NCBI GenBank assembly: GCA_944326705.1
Contig: CALVEY010000001.1
Coordinates: forward strand, 62,001 to 126,000
Length of the DNA stretch: 64,000 nucleotides
Direction of reading: 5' to 3'
From: an uncultured Mucispirillum sp.
GTDB lineage: Bacteria; Chrysiogenota; Deferribacteres; Deferribacterales; Mucispirillaceae
Positions 46,115-56,399 of this stretch are shown here, piece after piece; positions within the stretch are counted from its first letter, which is position 1, and every line of letters begins with the position of its first letter. The position numbers and the translations under genes are program-made. The notes beneath the pieces were generated by a model that was given only the letters and a program-made list of their open reading frames with translations, did no database searches and was not told the DNA's origin.

Positions 46115-48511
46115 CTATTTAGCTTTAATTTTGCCACCAGTTACTTCTAAACCTGAAGAACTTAATACCATCTCAACACTGCCTACTTTTATCGTAACTT
46201 TATCACTCTTAATAGAAACTTCTGCATCACCTACTGTTACTAATGTAGAATTATCTGCTGTTAATGATATATCACTTTTAGTTGTCATACTATAACTGTC
46301 ATTTTCTATAATCATTTCTTTTTCACAAGATAAGTTAATACTTTCTTTAGCTGTTGAAGTTATACTTTTATTCACTGTCAAACTATATTCACCCTCTGTT
46401 GTAAGGGTGGTGTCCTTATTTACCTGCTCTACTAAACTGCCTTTTATTACTGTCGTGCTTTCCCCGTCTATATTTACAGTTTTATCTAATGTGATACTCT
46501 CTTCTAAATTGCCGCCTATTATTACTTCCTTATTTTTACCCACATTTTCACTGCTGTCTATGGCTACAGTAATCTTATTACTTGCCCCTACATTTAATGT
46601 GTTAGAAAGCCCCACTGCTGTATCCTTGCTTAATGCTACAACTGTTAAATATTCGCCGCCTACATTCACATCTTTTAACCCTGCTATATTTTGAATGTGT
46701 GCCTGCAAAATATTTTCTGTATGGGTGCCTGTTACTTTGCTGGTTTTATTATTTAAGATTGTCTGGTCATAGTTATTCTGCACTAATTCTTCATAGTCTT
46801 TTTCTGCTTTTAAATAGATTTGCTCACTGCCTGGCAGGTTGCTCATTGTAAGCTCATTTCTGCCCTGCTCGCCACTGCCTACTGTTTTTGATGAAAGTGA
46901 TGTTTTATGCTTAGATGATAATATATCACTTTGAATTAATGACGGGCTTGACATATTATATAAACTGCCAGTAATTACAGGCCTGTTTATATCCCCGTCT
47001 ATATAAGATATGATTACTTCATCACCTACCCTTGGAACTGCTATAAAACCAGAGTTATTACTTGCTGCTGGGCTTGCATACCTTAAATAACAGCTGTGAG
47101 TATATTTATCATTATTCACTGGGCTGTCATCATACATTCCCTGCACTGCCATAGATGAAAGGCGAACTCGCACCCTGCCATATTCATCTATTACTATCGT
47201 ATTTCTTTCACTGTCTATATCTTCACTTTTGCCTATTACTACTCCTAATGTTACACCAAAAACATAGGGCTTATCTATATACTTCATTGTGTATGGCATA
47301 GTATTAGGTATTAAATATAATTCATTGCTGTACATTGAATATAATGACGGCTCCTGCTCCAATAGTCTGCCGCCCTGCTCACTTTTATCATGATAATAAT
47401 GGACTATACCTGTTATGCGGTATGTGTTTTCTTCATCTGCACCTGCTACTGTTAATACATCATTCACATTTAAAGATAATATATTACTTTTTGCCTTAAT
47501 CTTTGTGCGCTCTACATCTCTGCTTAGTAAATTTAAAGTTGACTGAAACTGAAGACCATTTCTATATGCTCTCTCACTAAAACTTGCTGTGCTTAAATCC
47601 TTATGAAGTGCATAGCCCGTTAATTTATCACGGTTATCAACTTCCCTTTCGCTCCAGTAATTCTGGCTTATTGACAGCTCATCTAAATGGGGCATATCTG
47701 CATTACTGCTGCTGAATATACTCCATAAACTGCCCATTGCCATACCACTCTCTATATGAGATATACATAAGCTTGATAAATAGTTATCACTTGAAGGGTT
47801 ATATGGATATGTTACATGCTTAGAAATTTCTGACATATTAAGTTTGTTATTTTTTAAGTCAAAATCTGCTTTCTGCACAGAGTCATAAAAATAAACTCCC
47901 TCTTCATTTTCCACAAAATATATGCCGTAATTACTGCAAAGCCTAAGTAAAAATTCTAAATCACTTTCATTATACTGGCTTATATACTCTTCCTGCTTAA
48001 AGCTGTTTTGAATACGGGAAAAATCAAAAGGAATACTTACAGGGCCTTTGGCATTTTCATAGATTATCTGCAATACATCAAGCACACTTTTATTATTATA
48101 TATTCTATATGCTTTATTATAACTTAAACGCATAAGCTGAGATGAAATTATCATTCTGTAATAATATCTATGCTCTTTCGTAAAATTGCTGGATAATTCT
48201 TTATCCCCTAAATACACCGCCTCTTTTACTATACCTTTAAAAAGCTTTGTTACTGACTGCTTTTCTGCCATATTAGTATATGACGGGTCATTTAAATATA
48301 CACGCACATTCATATCTAATATACCATAAATGCCATTACTTAATGGCTCATTAGATACTCCCTCATAGTAACATATACACTCTATATGGTATGGATAATC
48401 TAAGCGCTCAGTTATTTTTGCCTCTGCTATCCTGAATTTATGTGCAGGCACTTCCCTGCTTGTAAAAACTATTTCACTTAATACTTTCTCTGCTTTCATA
48501 ACCATCACCAT
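46115..48511 (-). CDS. vgrG: T6SS spike protein VgrG (TssI)
   Basis: The 798-residue spike has the gp27-like part (1-370), with YISQYNESDLEFLLRLCSNY and FYFVENEEGVYF-like features, then the gp5-like OB domain with GRVRVRLS, CYLRYASPAA and VPRVGDEVIISYIDGDINRP. A long C-terminal beta-helix (570-798) of repeated VxxDxxxxVxG-like units ends in GGKIKAK. No extra toxin domain. Three in-frame ATGs lie at 48511, 48505 and 48499; the last has GGTGATGG before it and may be the real start. It is the first gene of the effector operon. Confidence 0.95.
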   Translation of the reverse strand: MVMVMKAEKVLSEIVFTSREVPAHKFRIAEAKITERLDYPYHIECICYYEGVSNEPLSNGIYGILDMNVRVYLNDPSYTNMAEKQSVTKLFKGIVKEAVYLGDKELSSNFTKEHRYYYRMIISSQLMRLSYNKAYRIYNNKSVLDVLQIIYENAKGPVSIPFDFSRIQNSFKQEEYISQYNESDLEFLLRLCSNYGIYFVENEEGVYFYDSVQKADFDLKNNKLNMSEISKHVTYPYNPSSDNYLSSLCISHIESGMAMGSLWSIFSSSNADMPHLDELSISQNYWSEREVDNRDKLTGYALHKDLSTASFSERAYRNGLQFQSTLNLLSRDVERTKIKAKSNILSLNVNDVLTVAGADEENTYRITGIVHYYHDKSEQGGRLLEQEPSLYSMYSNELYLIPNTMPYTMKYIDKPYVFGVTLGVVIGKSEDIDSERNTIVIDEYGRVRVRLSSMAVQGMYDDSPVNNDKYTHSCYLRYASPAASNNSGFIAVPRVGDEVIISYIDGDINRPVITGSLYNMSSPSLIQSDILSSKHKTSLSSKTVGSGEQGRNELTMSNLPGSEQIYLKAEKDYEELVQNNYDQTILNNKTSKVTGTHTENILQAHIQNIAGLKDVNVGGEYLTVVALSKDTAVGLSNTLNVGASNKITVAIDSSENVGKNKEVIIGGNLEESITLDKTVNIDGESTTVIKGSLVEQVNKDTTLTTEGEYSLTVNKSITSTAKESINLSCEKEMIIENDSYSMTTKSDISLTADNSTLVTVGDAEVSIKSDKVTIKVGSVEMVLSSSGLEVTGGKIKAK

Positions 48512-48633
48512 ATTTTTTATTTATAAGCATAACTGCATATTTAAACTATAAATTAATACAATATAACATATTCTATTAACACAGTTTACATTGATATAAA
48601 TAAATAATTTTATATATATCATTTTGTTTATTC

Positions 48634-48730
48634 AATATAATACAATAAAATAATTTTTGTCAACAAAATTATTTTACTAATTATAAAGTTATATTTTAAG
48701 GGAATTATTTAGAAAACTATACATATAGTT
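48634..48730 (-). promoter_or_regulatory. T6SS-type promoter, copy 3 (vgrG operon)
   Basis: Minus strand: TTGACA (48663-48658), 18-bp spacer, TATATT (48639-48634). The box AACTATACATATAGTT at 48715-48730 is a palindrome with 7-bp arms, 52 bp upstream of the -35. The leader to vgrG is about 115-130 bases, similar in length to that of hcp. The remaining part of the 363-bp gap between vgrG and the next gene is AT-rich and featureless to me. Confidence 0.75.
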
Positions 48731-48874
48731 AATACATAAATTTATTGATTTAGTAATAGGTTATAAGAATTAAAATGAAAATATAAATAAGGATATAATT
48801 TATCTGAATATAAAATATAACTGTATACTATGTTTTCATAAAACAAAATATACAGCTTTATTTATTATAAAATA

Positions 48875-49552
48875 TTAATATTTTACAGCTTTTGTTGCAG
48901 GCTGGTATCTTGTGCCTAATGACACTAAGCTTGATATGGAAAATCCTGCATTTACAAGGCTTTCTTTTATACTTTTTCCAGAAGCATAAGTTGTTAAAAC
49001 TCCACCTTTTTCTAAAAGTGAATAAAGCTTACAGAACATATTATCGCTCCACATTTCGCTGTTATGTTTTTTAGAAAACGGGTCAAAATATATAACATCA
49101 AACTTATGGTTTAATGAATAAATAAAATCTACTGCATCTTGAATATATAATTCCATTGAAAAATTATCCGCCCTTTTATTATCCAAAAGACTGCGGACAA
49201 CTTTATAACCATTTGCAGGCATTAAAATATGGGTGTTTTTTACTATATTTATTAAAGTTGCATCTTTTTCAACAGATACTGCATGTATCTTATTTGTAAT
49301 ACCGCTTTTTAATGCCTCATCAAATGTTACTGCCAAATTTAGCCCTACACCAAAGCATATATCTAAAAGCCGTATATCTTTTTCTCTGGCTCTGTCTATT
49401 ATGCTTGTGCCGTTTACAAATTTATGCAGACTTTCAGTATATGCACCTACTGATTTTGTTTTGTAGGATTCATTATACTCCATACTGTAAAATGTATATG
49501 AGCCGTCACGAGTATTAATTATCTTCTTATTGCCGTATATACAGGCAGGCAT
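48875..49552 (-). CDS. MnmD-like tRNA wobble-uridine methyltransferase
   Basis: The 225-residue protein matches the stand-alone methyltransferase domain of MnmC (Methyltransf_30). It has a SAM-binding RLLDICFGVGLNLAVTFDEA motif and the YFDPFSKKHNSEMWSDNMF block with catalytic-loop DPF. It would methylate nm5(s2)U34 of certain tRNAs. The oxidase domain of MnmC is absent, as in MnmD enzymes. It follows the radical SAM gene by seven bases. Confidence 0.8.
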   Translation of the reverse strand: MPACIYGNKKIINTRDGSYTFYSMEYNESYKTKSVGAYTESLHKFVNGTSIIDRAREKDIRLLDICFGVGLNLAVTFDEALKSGITNKIHAVSVEKDATLINIVKNTHILMPANGYKVVRSLLDNKRADNFSMELYIQDAVDFIYSLNHKFDVIYFDPFSKKHNSEMWSDNMFCKLYSLLEKGGVLTTYASGKSIKESLVNAGFSISSLVSLGTRYQPATKAVKY

Positions 49553-49559
49553 ATTTCTA

Positions 49560-50870
49560 TTAAATATGGCTTTTCCCCTTTTTAGGCGGTCTTAAATCTG
49601 GATAACCTGATGGAGTATGAAAATCTTTCTTCATTCTGTTAAAATAACCAAACTGTATTTCTGGACGCCTTTTTTTAATAAGTTTCATCATATTTTTTAT
49701 GCCGTGTATTTCATCTGGCTTTAACTGCAGGCTTGAAAGTAAAAGCTCTGCATCTATATTTAAGTTGCGCATTTGTATTAAGTCAACCTTATGATTTTCT
49801 ACAAAATCAAGAAGTGCTGATGTTTCTGATGCTCTGTCATTTACTCCCGGAAATGTTAATAAGTTAAGCTGTAAAAATACCCCTGCCTGCTTGATTAACT
49901 CTACACTTTTTACCACATCTTGAAATTTATATGTGCGTGGGCGGTAGTAAGCATTATATGTGCTTTCTATTACAGAATTTAAGCTGACTCTTACACTATC
50001 CACCCCTGCATCTAATACTTTTGCTACATTATCTGGTATAGAGCAGTTAGAGTTAAAGTTTACTGTTAAATTTGGATTTTTTCTTTTTATAATCTTTACA
50101 GCCTTTGCAATATTATCTGCTGCAAGGCATGGGTCGCCTTCACAGCCCTGACCAAAACTTACAAGGGGGTCTTTTGCTTTTTCACCATGTAAAAGTGCCA
50201 CTTCTGCAATCTCTTCTGCTGTTGGAGCAAAAGTTATTCTATCCTGCGGCGATGGGCAGCATTCTGAAGCCTGTAAGGAAATACAGCCTACACATGCACT
50301 GTTACATGCAGGGCTTGTTGGTATAGGACACTCCCACCTTGGATAAAATACATTTTTTGCAGCTGTGCAGTGGTATTCTGTGGCACATTTCCTAAGCTGA
50401 TTATAAAGCCTGTTTTCTGGAGCATTTTTTATAAATTCATCTACCTGTTTATCAAAATTACATGAAAAATCATAGTTTTTAGGGTCCCACTTAGAGATAT
50501 TATCTACCTGTATTGCAGGCACTACAAAGTGGCCGTCAAGGTAACCTACAGCAGTATATGCAAAAAGCGGCATAGTGTAATCTTTAGTTTTCCTATAAGC
50601 TGGCAAAAAAAGCCTTAAAAAACCAGGAGATAAAAATACACTTACAGCATAACCCTCTTTATACTCCACCATATTCGCCTTATTTTCATCATAAGCAATT
50701 GGGTGAGTATGTGGCATAAAATAAAGCCTTGATGATTCTGGAAGCCTGATAAGCTCTGTTTCATAAGGAATAAAATCATAAGGACCGCTGCGAACTGCCA
50801 TTTTTAATTCTGGATGGTCAAATATTTCGCCTTTTTCATTAGCATATACTAGATTTGGAATTTTATACAA
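49560..50870 (-). CDS. Radical SAM protein
   Basis: The 436-residue protein has the CxxxCxxC iron-sulfur motif in PACNSACVGCISLQ (about residue 190), then the SAM-site strand FGQGCEGDPCLA and a TIM-barrel pattern with VNFNSNCSI and SVRVSLNS. The N-terminal 170 residues are an unassigned beta-rich domain. The substrate is unknown. It is co-transcribed with the MnmD-like gene, but a tRNA link is not shown. Confidence 0.85.
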   Translation of the reverse strand: MYKIPNLVYANEKGEIFDHPELKMAVRSGPYDFIPYETELIRLPESSRLYFMPHTHPIAYDENKANMVEYKEGYAVSVFLSPGFLRLFLPAYRKTKDYTMPLFAYTAVGYLDGHFVVPAIQVDNISKWDPKNYDFSCNFDKQVDEFIKNAPENRLYNQLRKCATEYHCTAAKNVFYPRWECPIPTSPACNSACVGCISLQASECCPSPQDRITFAPTAEEIAEVALLHGEKAKDPLVSFGQGCEGDPCLAADNIAKAVKIIKRKNPNLTVNFNSNCSIPDNVAKVLDAGVDSVRVSLNSVIESTYNAYYRPRTYKFQDVVKSVELIKQAGVFLQLNLLTFPGVNDRASETSALLDFVENHKVDLIQMRNLNIDAELLLSSLQLKPDEIHGIKNMMKLIKKRRPEIQFGYFNRMKKDFHTPSGYPDLRPPKKGKSHI

Positions 50871-50947
50871 AATAATTACCTCTATAATTTTTTATATATA
50901 TAACAAAAAAATTATCTTTTTTAAACATAAAAATTAATCAAAATATA

Positions 50948-50976
50948 TTGAACTTTATTTAAAAAAATAATATGAT
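50948..50976 (+). promoter_or_regulatory. Promoter of eno
   Basis: TTGAAC (50948-50953), 17 bp, TATGAT (50971-50976), followed by a short leader and GGAGG at 50994-50998 before ATG 51005. Confidence 0.7.
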
Positions 50977-50983
50977 ACCATAA

Positions 50984-52291
<1,308 letters not shown>

Positions 52292-52299
52292 TAAAATAA

Positions 52300-52330
52300 G
52301 GGGTTTGATAAAACAAACCCCTTTTACTTT
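52300..52330 (+). terminator. Terminator after eno
   Basis: GGGGTTTG pairs with CAAACCCC around ATAAAA, followed by TTTTACTTT. The convergent TetR gene ends at 52383, so it may serve both sides only in part. Confidence 0.88.
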
Positions 52331-52382
52331 AATATTACACATAGTGCATAAATAATTACTAAAATTTAAAAATAAAACCTTA

Positions 52383-52985
52383 TTACTTATCTGCAAACTT
52401 TTCAAACGCTTTCTTGAAGCCAAACTCACTTACATACTGCATAATCTCACTAACATCTTTTAATGAAATTCTAGGAAAATCTTTTTCCCTGTTCATAAGC
52501 CAGTATTGAATAATAGACATATTCGCTTCCACAATATATTCAAGCAGATATTCAGATTTGCTGACTCTAACAGAATTATCCTGATTAATATATTTTCTGT
52601 ATGCATCTTTAATAATATTTTTCATACGGGATTTAAAACGCGGGTCACCGTTTTCTCCATTTAATATACGCACATACTCACTATGCTCTAAAAAGTTTGC
52701 CTGCATTTCTTCATAAACTGCCTCATCTGGCTCATCTATTAAACCAAAATAAAGCTGCACATTAAAATCTACCCTTTTTGCAAAATCATCAAGCAGCTCC
52801 TGCTCTGTTTTTTGCAGTAAATCATATATACTTTTATAATATAAATAAAAAGTGCCCCGATTAAAACCAGCTAAATCTGCCACCTCTTTAATAGTTATTG
52901 TTTCAATTTTTCTTTCTGCATATAGCGCAAAAAAGGCTTTTTTAAACCTTTCCTTTGTTTCCTGCGACCTATACCTTTCTCTCAT
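52383..52985 (-). CDS. TetR-family transcriptional regulator
   Basis: The 200-residue protein has a TetR N-terminal HTH: ERKIETITIKEVADLAGFNR followed by GTFYLYYKS. The C-terminal ligand domain (70-200) is unassigned. I start at ATG 52985 because GGAGG lies just upstream; an ATG at 53003 would put that site inside the gene. It begins 10 bases after the end of the secreted-protein gene, so they form one unit. The ligand and targets are unknown. Confidence 0.85.
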   Translation of the reverse strand: MRERYRSQETKERFKKAFFALYAERKIETITIKEVADLAGFNRGTFYLYYKSIYDLLQKTEQELLDDFAKRVDFNVQLYFGLIDEPDEAVYEEMQANFLEHSEYVRILNGENGDPRFKSRMKNIIKDAYRKYINQDNSVRVSKSEYLLEYIVEANMSIIQYWLMNREKDFPRISLKDVSEIMQYVSEFGFKKAFEKFADK

Positions 52986-52995
52986 AAAACCTCCG

Positions 52996-54003
52996 TTATT
53001 CATGTTTACCGCTTGTAAATAACTTGCTTATAACATCAGCAGCCTCTTTATTAAATAAACTAAAATTATAAATAAGCCTGCTGTTAGTATAAGCTTTAAA
53101 TGGTTCGCCCCTATTGTTAACCCAGTAAAATACATTATCTACTGCAGGGTTTTTATAATCAATCTCCCAGTAGATAATACCTGTTGGGTGTTTACTCTGT
53201 TTTATAGTGCCCTGTGGCATACCTGTTTCTGTGCAGCCCTGTAAGTCATCAATATTAACTACTGACTGCACACATTCTTTATTATATGGAATAACTTTAT
53301 TATCCACTAAATCAAACTTATAAACTAAACCATCGCCTGTATCTGAATATAAAAACTCTTTATCATCTTCTTTTATGCTGGAAAGCTCAAATAATGCAGT
53401 TTTATCTAATACACCGTCACTAATAACTCCTCTGCATAAGTTATCTTCATTTTTAGAGCATACAAGGCTTGCCATATCTGTAAATGTGCCAAAATCATAA
53501 GCTGGCACTTCCACCACTATAGAATAAAGCTCAGAGCCTATTGGGAAATTAATAATATCCTTTTCCTCTAGTGGTATAGAGTTATCTATTCTATATAACG
53601 ATATATTGCCTGTCAAACTTTTTTTGTTAATTTTTCTAATATATACAGGCGCATATAAACAATTGCTGTCTGTATTATATTGACAGCTGTAATCACTATT
53701 TGTTCTATATATTACTAATGAGCCGTCCTCTGCATATAATGCCTCAGATGCACCAGATAAAAACCTGCTGAGAGATAAATGACCATAACCATGGTTTGAA
53801 AAAACTGCCAGCTCGTCTATAACTAATGAGCTGTTATCTATTGTGATAGTTTTTATCCCGTCATACCCAAAATAATATGATATGTTATCTGAATTAAAAT
53901 AATCACGCGGGGTAATGCCCTGCATATTATCCAGAATATTTTCCTGAGAATATACTTGAAAAGATACTAAAAAGATAAATATAATAACTGCATACTTTTT
54001 CAT
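52996..54003 (-). CDS. Secreted protein of unknown function
   Basis: The 335-residue protein has a clear signal peptide (MKKYAVIIFIFLVSFQVYSQ, cleavage near residue 19). The mature part is beta-rich with about seven cysteines, probably some in disulfides, and no family motif I recognise. It is located in a unit with the TetR regulator, which may control it. A divergent M29 aminopeptidase follows on the other strand; no link is evident. Confidence 0.7.
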   Translation of the reverse strand: MKKYAVIIFIFLVSFQVYSQENILDNMQGITPRDYFNSDNISYYFGYDGIKTITIDNSSLVIDELAVFSNHGYGHLSLSRFLSGASEALYAEDGSLVIYRTNSDYSCQYNTDSNCLYAPVYIRKINKKSLTGNISLYRIDNSIPLEEKDIINFPIGSELYSIVVEVPAYDFGTFTDMASLVCSKNEDNLCRGVISDGVLDKTALFELSSIKEDDKEFLYSDTGDGLVYKFDLVDNKVIPYNKECVQSVVNIDDLQGCTETGMPQGTIKQSKHPTGIIYWEIDYKNPAVDNVFYWVNNRGEPFKAYTNSRLIYNFSLFNKEAADVISKLFTSGKHE

Positions 54004-54197
54004 AACTGCACTCGTATAATATTAATTATGGTATAATGGCGTATAAAAGGTCATCAAGCCATAAAATATGTAAAAAAGAAAATATTATTTTTATAAAAAT
54101 ATTGACAATTTTACATAACAGACTTAACTGTATACTTAAGATATATGATTATTTATATATTTTCAATAAAAATTTAAATAGTAAAAGGAGATTTTTA

Positions 54198-55304
54198 ATG
54201 CAATATATATCTTATGAAGAAAAATTAGCAAAATTAATTACACATCATTCACTTGCTCTAAAAAAAGGCGATGTGGTGCAGATAAAAGCAGAAACATCAG
54301 CAGAACCACTTGTAAAAGCAATGTATAAAGAAATTATCAAACTCGGTGCATACCCATTTTTAAGGCTCTTTATTCCAGAAAGTCAGGAATATATGGCAAA
54401 ATATGCAAGCCAGGAACAGCTTACTTATCTGCCAGAATTTGATATAAAACAGGCTGAAATTATGACAGCTTATATATATATTGATTCTACTATTAACACA
54501 AAATCTCTTACAAATGCAGACCACAGTAAAATTGCTTTAATGAGAAAAACTGCCCTGCCTGTTAGAGAAATTATGAATAAAAGAGAGTTAGAAGGCAAAT
54601 TCCGCTGGTCATTATGCCCATACCCTAACCAGTCTATGGCTCAAGATGCTGAAATGTCACTTGATGAATATACTGCATTTGTATATGAAGCATGTAAATT
54701 AAATGAAGATGACCCAATTGTTGCCTGGAAAAAAGTAGAAGCAGAACAGGAAGCAATAGCAGACAGAATGAACGGCACTAAATGGCTGCATATTAAAGGA
54801 AAAGATACTGATTTAAAACTAAAAGTGGAAGGTAGGAAATGGGAAAACTGCTGCGGATATAGAAATATGCCTGATGGGGAAGTGTTTACAAGCCCTGTGG
54901 AAGACAGTGCAGAAGGCACTATTTTATTTGATATTCCTACAACTTATAACGGTGTGGAAGCTAAAAATGTTTTCCTAAGATTTGAAAAAGGAAAAGTGGT
55001 AGAAGCACGCGCTGAAAAAGGACAGGATTTCCTACATAAAATGCTTGATATGGATGAAGGCTCTCGTTTTGCAGGGGAAATCGCTTTCGGACTTAATGAT
55101 AATATCCAAATCCCTACTAAAAACATACTATTTGATGAAAAAATAGGAAAATCAATGCACTTAGCTATCGGTGCCAGCTATCAGGAAGTAGGCGGAAAAA
55201 ATGTTTCTGCACTGCACTGGGATTTAATAAAAGATATGAAAAACGGCGGAACAGTAGAAGCTGACGGTGTGCTTGTATATAAAGACGGAAAACATATTTT
55301 ATAA
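54198..55304 (+). CDS. M29-family aminopeptidase
   Basis: The 368-residue metallopeptidase removes N-terminal residues from peptides. Typical parts: LALKKGDVVQIKAETSAEPL at the start, metal-ligand region GEVFTSPVEDSAEGTILFDI (Glu), MDEGSRFAGEIAFGLNDNIQ (Glu) and the C-terminal ALHWDLIKDMKNGGTVEADG (His, Asp). These hold the M29 two-metal ligands. I start at ATG 54198 (AAAGGAG upstream); the open frame further upstream has unrelated composition. It ends at a terminator. Confidence 0.9.
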   Translation: MQYISYEEKLAKLITHHSLALKKGDVVQIKAETSAEPLVKAMYKEIIKLGAYPFLRLFIPESQEYMAKYASQEQLTYLPEFDIKQAEIMTAYIYIDSTINTKSLTNADHSKIALMRKTALPVREIMNKRELEGKFRWSLCPYPNQSMAQDAEMSLDEYTAFVYEACKLNEDDPIVAWKKVEAEQEAIADRMNGTKWLHIKGKDTDLKLKVEGRKWENCCGYRNMPDGEVFTSPVEDSAEGTILFDIPTTYNGVEAKNVFLRFEKGKVVEARAEKGQDFLHKMLDMDEGSRFAGEIAFGLNDNIQIPTKNILFDEKIGKSMHLAIGASYQEVGGKNVSALHWDLIKDMKNGGTVEADGVLVYKDGKHIL

Positions 55305-55327
55305 AAAATAATTAATGCATATAAAAA

Positions 55328-55360
55328 CCCCGCTTAAATAAACATAAGCGGGGATTTTCA
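55328..55360 (+). terminator. Terminator after the aminopeptidase gene
   Basis: CCCCGCTTA pairs with TAAGCGGGG around an 8-base loop, then ATTTTCATTT. On the other strand it is followed by TTTTTATATG, so it can also end the leftward GGGtGRT gene. Confidence 0.85.
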
Positions 55361-55383
55361 TTTATGATTAATTTATGATGTGC

Positions 55384-56382
55384 TTATTTTAAAGCCTGAG
55401 CAGTTGCAACAGCTACTGCAACAGTTGCACCAACCATAGGGTTGTTACCCATACCTAAAAATCCCATCATTTCAACATGGGCTGGCACTGATGATGAACC
55501 TGCAAACTGAGCATCTGAATGCATTCTGCCCATAGTATCAGTCATACCGTAAGATGCTGGACCTGCTGCCATATTATCTGGGTGCAGAGTTCTGCCTGTG
55601 CCGCCGCCTGAAGCTACTGAAAAATATTTTTTATTCTGCTCGTTGCATTCTTTTTTATATGTGCCTGCAACTGGGTGCTGAAAGCGTGTTGGGTTTGTAG
55701 AGTTACCAGTAATAGATACATCTACACCTTCTAAGTGCATTATCGCAACACCTTCCCTAACATCATCTGCACCATAGCAACGAACATTTGCACGCTCTCC
55801 ATTAGAGTATGCTTTTTCTCTCACTACTTTTACTTCGCCAGTGCCATAGTCAAACTGAGTCTGCACATAAGTAAAACCATTAATGCGGGAAATGATTTGT
55901 GCTGCATCTTTTCCAAGACCATTTAATATAACTCTTAATGGAGTTTTTCTTGCTTTATTAGCATTTTTAACAATACCTATTGCACCTTCTGCTGCTGCAA
56001 AAGATTCATGACCTGCTAAAAATGCAAAACATTTTGTTTCATCTCTTAAAAGCATAGCACCAAGGTTACCATGTCCTAAGCCTACTTTTCTGTCTTCTGC
56101 AACAGAGCCTGGAATACAGAAAGCCTGTAAACCAATACCTATATTTTCAGCTGCTTCTGCTGCTGTTTTTGAACCTTTTTTAATTGCAATAGCTGCACCG
56201 CATGTGTATGCCCAGCAAGCATTTTCAAAGGCAATAGGCTGTATTTCTTTTACCATATTATATGGATTAAAGCCTTTTTCTTCACATATTTTAAGAGCTT
56301 CTTCACAGCTTGATATGCCATATTCTTTTAAAGCTGCATTCACTTTATCTATACGCCTTTCATAACTTTCAAATAATGCCAT
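55384..56382 (-). CDS. GGGtGRT protein
   Basis: The 332-residue protein has the name-giving segment SVASGGGTGRTLHPDN and the conserved start SYERRIDKVNAALKEYGISS. Others include CFAFLAGHESFAAAEGAIGI and a Gly-rich C-terminus. The family occurs in anaerobes and its activity is unknown. Its gene is nearly always next to a NifU-like scaffold gene, as here (17 bases apart), so an iron-sulfur or metal-cofactor role is likely. It has no signal peptide. Confidence 0.88.
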   Translation of the reverse strand: MALFESYERRIDKVNAALKEYGISSCEEALKICEEKGFNPYNMVKEIQPIAFENACWAYTCGAAIAIKKGSKTAAEAAENIGIGLQAFCIPGSVAEDRKVGLGHGNLGAMLLRDETKCFAFLAGHESFAAAEGAIGIVKNANKARKTPLRVILNGLGKDAAQIISRINGFTYVQTQFDYGTGEVKVVREKAYSNGERANVRCYGADDVREGVAIMHLEGVDVSITGNSTNPTRFQHPVAGTYKKECNEQNKKYFSVASGGGTGRTLHPDNMAAGPASYGMTDTMGRMHSDAQFAGSSSVPAHVEMMGFLGMGNNPMVGATVAVAVATAQALK

Positions 56383-56399
56383 AATTACACTCCTTATTA

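Noticed and set aside
48512-48874. Second copy of the tRNA-Phe 3' end as a right attachment site of a T6SS island
   Set aside because: No stretch resembling the tRNA end was seen in this gap; only the vgrG promoter region and AT-rich sequence.
54036-54197. N-terminal extension of the M29 aminopeptidase
   Set aside because: Residues there are Lys/Ile/Asn-rich and unlike the family; the ATG at 54198 has a good ribosome site and gives normal length.
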